Assembly: GCF_947500065.1 (NCBI RefSeq)
Contig: NZ_CANMQT010000001.1
Location: 1,116,001 to 1,180,000, forward strand
Reading direction: 5' to 3'
Origin: an uncultured Aquimarina sp.
Lineage (GTDB): Bacteria; Bacteroidota; Bacteroidia; Flavobacteriales; Flavobacteriaceae
Length of the DNA stretch: 64,000 nucleotides
Positions within the stretch are counted from its first letter, which is position 1. Each line of letters starts with the position of its first letter. A program made the position numbers and the translations under genes. The notes beneath the pieces were generated by a model, which was not told the origin of the DNA, made no database searches, and worked only from the letters and a program-made list of their open reading frames with translations. This document shows positions 61,891 to 64,000 of the stretch, one piece after another.

Positions 61891-61922
61891 AAAAGGTCTT
61901 GTAAGTGATTACAAGACCTTTT
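61891..61922. terminator. Terminator downstream of atpG
   Basis: AAAAGGTCTTGTAA (61891-61904) pairs perfectly with TTACAAGACCTTTT (61909-61922) around a 4-nt loop, with A/T tails on both sides. It ends the ATP synthase transcript on the minus strand; the next minus-strand gene starts 33 nt later. Confidence 0.85.
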
Positions 61923-61941
61923 TATATTTCAAATTAATTTC

Positions 61942-62802
61942 TTAACTATTCAATGCTTCTGCACCACCAACGATCTCCAAGATCTCATTGGTAATAGAAG
62001 CTTGTCTTGCTTTATTATACTGTAGTTTTAAAGAATCTCTTAATTCCGTAGCATTATCGGTTGCTTTATGCATCGCAGTCATACGTGCTCCGTGCTCAGA
62101 AGCAAAAGAATCACGAATTGCTTTATACAATTGTGTTTTAAGCGACTTAGGAATCAATTGCTCTACAATCTCTTCTTTAGACGGTTCGAAAATATAGTCT
62201 AAGTTAACAGTATTTTCACCTTCTACTGGCTTAATAGGTAAAAACTGCTCTGTCGTTACTATTTGAGTTGCAGCATTCTTAAACTTATTATACACAACAA
62301 CTACTTTATCATAAGAACCATTCGTAAAATATTCCATTAGTTCTTCTGCAATTGCAGCAACGTTAGCAAATGTAAGATCATCAAACACTTCACTTTTATT
62401 AGCAACAACAGTGTGTGTTTTAGAAATAATATCATTTACTTTTTTACCAATGGTAACAAAGTCAACCTGTTTTCCTACATACACATTCTCGTATAACTCT
62501 CTTGAACCTTTGATAATGTTAGAATTAAACGCACCTGCTAAACCACGATTAGAAGCAATTGCTACAACCAAAACCTTGTTTACCTCACGTTGTTCAGAAT
62601 AAGAACTTGCACTATCTCCTTCAAGTGAAGCACTTAAACTCTGTAACAATTCGGTAAGTTTATCTGCGTAAGGACGCATAGCAGTAATAGCCATCTGCGC
62701 TTTATTCAACTTTGCAGCCGACACCATTTTCATGGCACTGGTAATTTGCATCGTTGAAGATACAGAGGTAATTCTACTACGTAATTCTTTTAAATTTGCC
62801 AT
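61942..62802 (-). CDS. atpG: ATP synthase F1 gamma subunit
   Basis: 286 residues, normal length. The N-terminal helix MANLKELRSRITSVSSTMQITSAMKMVSA is in the family (read in two parts, LKELRSRI and ITSAMKMVSAAKL), as are VAIASNRGLAGAFNSNI and the C-terminal [16 protein letters not shown] helix. The subunit forms the rotating shaft in the F1 head. The 3' end has been partly copied to 60776-60947. It lies 128 nt downstream of atpA, with a long hairpin between. Confidence 0.97.
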   Translation of the reverse strand: MANLKELRSRITSVSSTMQITSAMKMVSAAKLNKAQMAITAMRPYADKLTELLQSLSASLEGDSASSYSEQREVNKVLVVAIASNRGLAGAFNSNIIKGSRELYENVYVGKQVDFVTIGKKVNDIISKTHTVVANKSEVFDDLTFANVAAIAEELMEYFTNGSYDKVVVVYNKFKNAATQIVTTEQFLPIKPVEGENTVNLDYIFEPSKEEIVEQLIPKSLKTQLYKAIRDSFASEHGARMTAMHKATDNATELRDSLKLQYNKARQASITNEILEIVGGAEALNS

Positions 62803-62881
62803 TGTTTCTTACTATTGAGTATTGATTAGTTAGTAAAAAGTACTTTGCCAATCAACACCTTTATAATATTAAACTTTATAA

Positions 62882-62924
62882 AGTAAAGAATAATGAAATA
62901 TCTAATATTTCATTATTCTTTACT
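62882..62924. other. 20-bp perfect hairpin between atpA and atpG
   Basis: Positions 62882-62901 (beginning AGTAAAGAATAATG) are exactly complementary to 62905-62924, leaving a 3-nt loop. It lies 5 nt after the atpA stop. No long U-run follows on the minus strand (only a mixed AT stretch), so it may be an mRNA processing or stabilising element, or a weak terminator that tunes subunit ratio. Confidence 0.75.
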
Positions 62925-62929
62925 CAATA

Positions 62930-64000
62930 CTAATTTTTATATTTTGCTGAAATCTCTTTACAAGCTGAAAGTAACACATCAGTTACTTCATCTGTTAATT
63001 TTCCAGCTTTCAAAGTGTCTAATGTATCTCTATGCTTTGCGTTAAGATATTCAATAAAGTCACTTTCGAATTCTTTTATCTTATTTACAGGAACGTCTCT
63101 TAGTAAATTCTTAGATCCTGCATAGATAATCGCAATCTGATCCTCTACAGTATAAGGATCATTCTGCGCTTGCTTTAAGATCTCTACGTTACGCTTACCT
63201 TTTTCGATCACGTTTAATGTTGCTGCATCTAGGTCAGAACCGAACTTAGCAAATGCTTCTAATTCACGGAACTGTGCTTGATCTAGTTTTAGCGTACCTG
63301 CAACTTTTTTCATTGATTTAATCTGAGCTGATCCACCTACACGTGATACAGAGATACCTACGTTAATTGCCGGACGAACACCAGAGTTAAATAAATCTGA
63401 AGTTAAGAATATCTGACCATCAGTAATCGAAATTACATTGGTTGGGATATATGCAGATACATCACCTGCTTGTGTTTCAATAATTGGTAAAGCAGTTAAT
63501 GATCCACCACCTTTTACTTTATCTTTTAAAGAATCAGGAAGGTCGTTCATATCCTTTGCAATATTATCATCTGCAATTACTTTTGCAGCACGCTCTAATA
63601 ATCTAGAGTGAAGATAAAATACATCACCAGGATACGCCTCACGTCCTGGTGGACGACGTAACAATAAAGATACTTCACGATATGCTACCGCTTGCTTAGA
63701 TAAATCATCATAAATAATCAAAGCTGGACGACCTGTATCACGGAAATATTCACCAATCGCAGCCCCCGCAAATGGTGCATATACTTGCATTGGAGCAGGA
63801 TCAGAAGCATTAGCTGCAACAATAGTTGTATATGCCAATGCACCTTTTTCTTCTAATACTTTAGCAATCAATGCAACGGTTGACGCTTTCTGACCGATAG
63901 CCACATATATACAATATACTGGTTCACCTGCATCATAAAATTCCTTTTGATTAAGGATCGTATCAATACACACTGTTGTTTTACCAGTCTGACGGTCACC
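62930..64000 (-). CDS. atpA: ATP synthase F1 alpha subunit (N-terminus outside window)
   Basis: The frame is open to the window edge. The first codons at 64000 read GDRQTGKTT, the P-loop near residue 170 of a normal alpha subunit, so about one-third of the gene lies outside the window. Other signatures are [63 protein letters not shown] (read in pieces) and [18 protein letters not shown]. It binds nucleotide in the F1 head, at the non-catalytic sites. An internal GTG at 63973 is not the start. Confidence 0.97.
   Translation of the reverse strand, partial: GDRQTGKTTVCIDTILNQKEFYDAGEPVYCIYVAIGQKASTVALIAKVLEEKGALAYTTIVAANASDPAPMQVYAPFAGAAIGEYFRDTGRPALIIYDDLSKQAVAYREVSLLLRRPPGREAYPGDVFYLHSRLLERAAKVIADDNIAKDMNDLPDSLKDKVKGGGSLTALPIIETQAGDVSAYIPTNVISITDGQIFLTSDLFNSGVRPAINVGISVSRVGGSAQIKSMKKVAGTLKLDQAQFRELEAFAKFGSDLDAATLNVIEKGKRNVEILKQAQNDPYTVEDQIAIIYAGSKNLLRDVPVNKIKEFESDFIEYLNAKHRDTLDTLKAGKLTDEVTDVLLSACKEISAKYKN

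Overview
The window looks like a chromosomal segment of an AT-rich marine-type Flavobacteriaceae (Bacteroidota). The support is a one-protein hybrid two-component regulator, many lipoproteins whose lipobox ends in S-C or A-C, Bacteroidota-type promoter elements (TAnnTTTG), a DUF4292/EnvC/TPR/dUTPase/flippase gene string, and small peptides with double-glycine leaders. The genus cannot be fixed from the sequence; an Aquimarina- or Kordia-like organism is a guess from memory.

Layout. 1-7.5 kb: a partial secreted sortilin-like protein, a broken copy of a lipoprotein 3' end, three tandem genes for Cys-rich double-glycine peptides, a 1343-residue hybrid two-component regulator and the intact lipoprotein gene. 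7.7-12.5 kb: an ALDH7-type aldehyde dehydrogenase, a probably frameshifted secreted protein, 3-hydroxyanthranilate dioxygenase, a fourth peptide and a lipoprotein. 12.7-19.5 kb (plus strand): gpsA, an NTF2-like protein, a sulfurtransferase, a family 3 glycosidase and a tricorn-like protease. 19.5-20.6 kb: an SPFH protein and a ribbon-helix-helix protein. 20.7-26.1 kb: two duplicated 'AraC regulator + operator + secreted protein' units, a cupin and membrane proteins. 26.1-38.6 kb: dprA, an HU/SPOR protein, a thioesterase, a fifth peptide, a TauE permease, and an envelope/housekeeping run (EnvC-like, DUF4292, TPR, nucleotidyltransferase, dut, flippase, outer-membrane barrel).

38.7-61.9 kb is an accessory island between that run and the ATP synthase genes. 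Its core is one plus-strand operon-like array of about 20 kb. It starts with four very tightly packed genes for proteins of 1644, 528, 301 and 1345 residues with no signal peptides. Four tandem paralogs of about 735 residues follow (N-terminal beta domain, three Ig-like domains, a seven-repeat beta-propeller), then a dead fifth copy. The island edges carry broken pieces: a truncated paralog of the gene at 60992-61858, a regulator missing its usual N-terminus, and a 172-bp degraded copy of the 3' end of atpG. This array is the best candidate for an undescribed system. The 1644-residue protein resembles DUF6603 proteins from memory, and I know of no described function for the set.

62-64 kb: atpG and the 3' part of atpA on the minus strand, separated by a 20-bp perfect hairpin. 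No tRNA, rRNA, CRISPR array, transposase or integrase was recognised.
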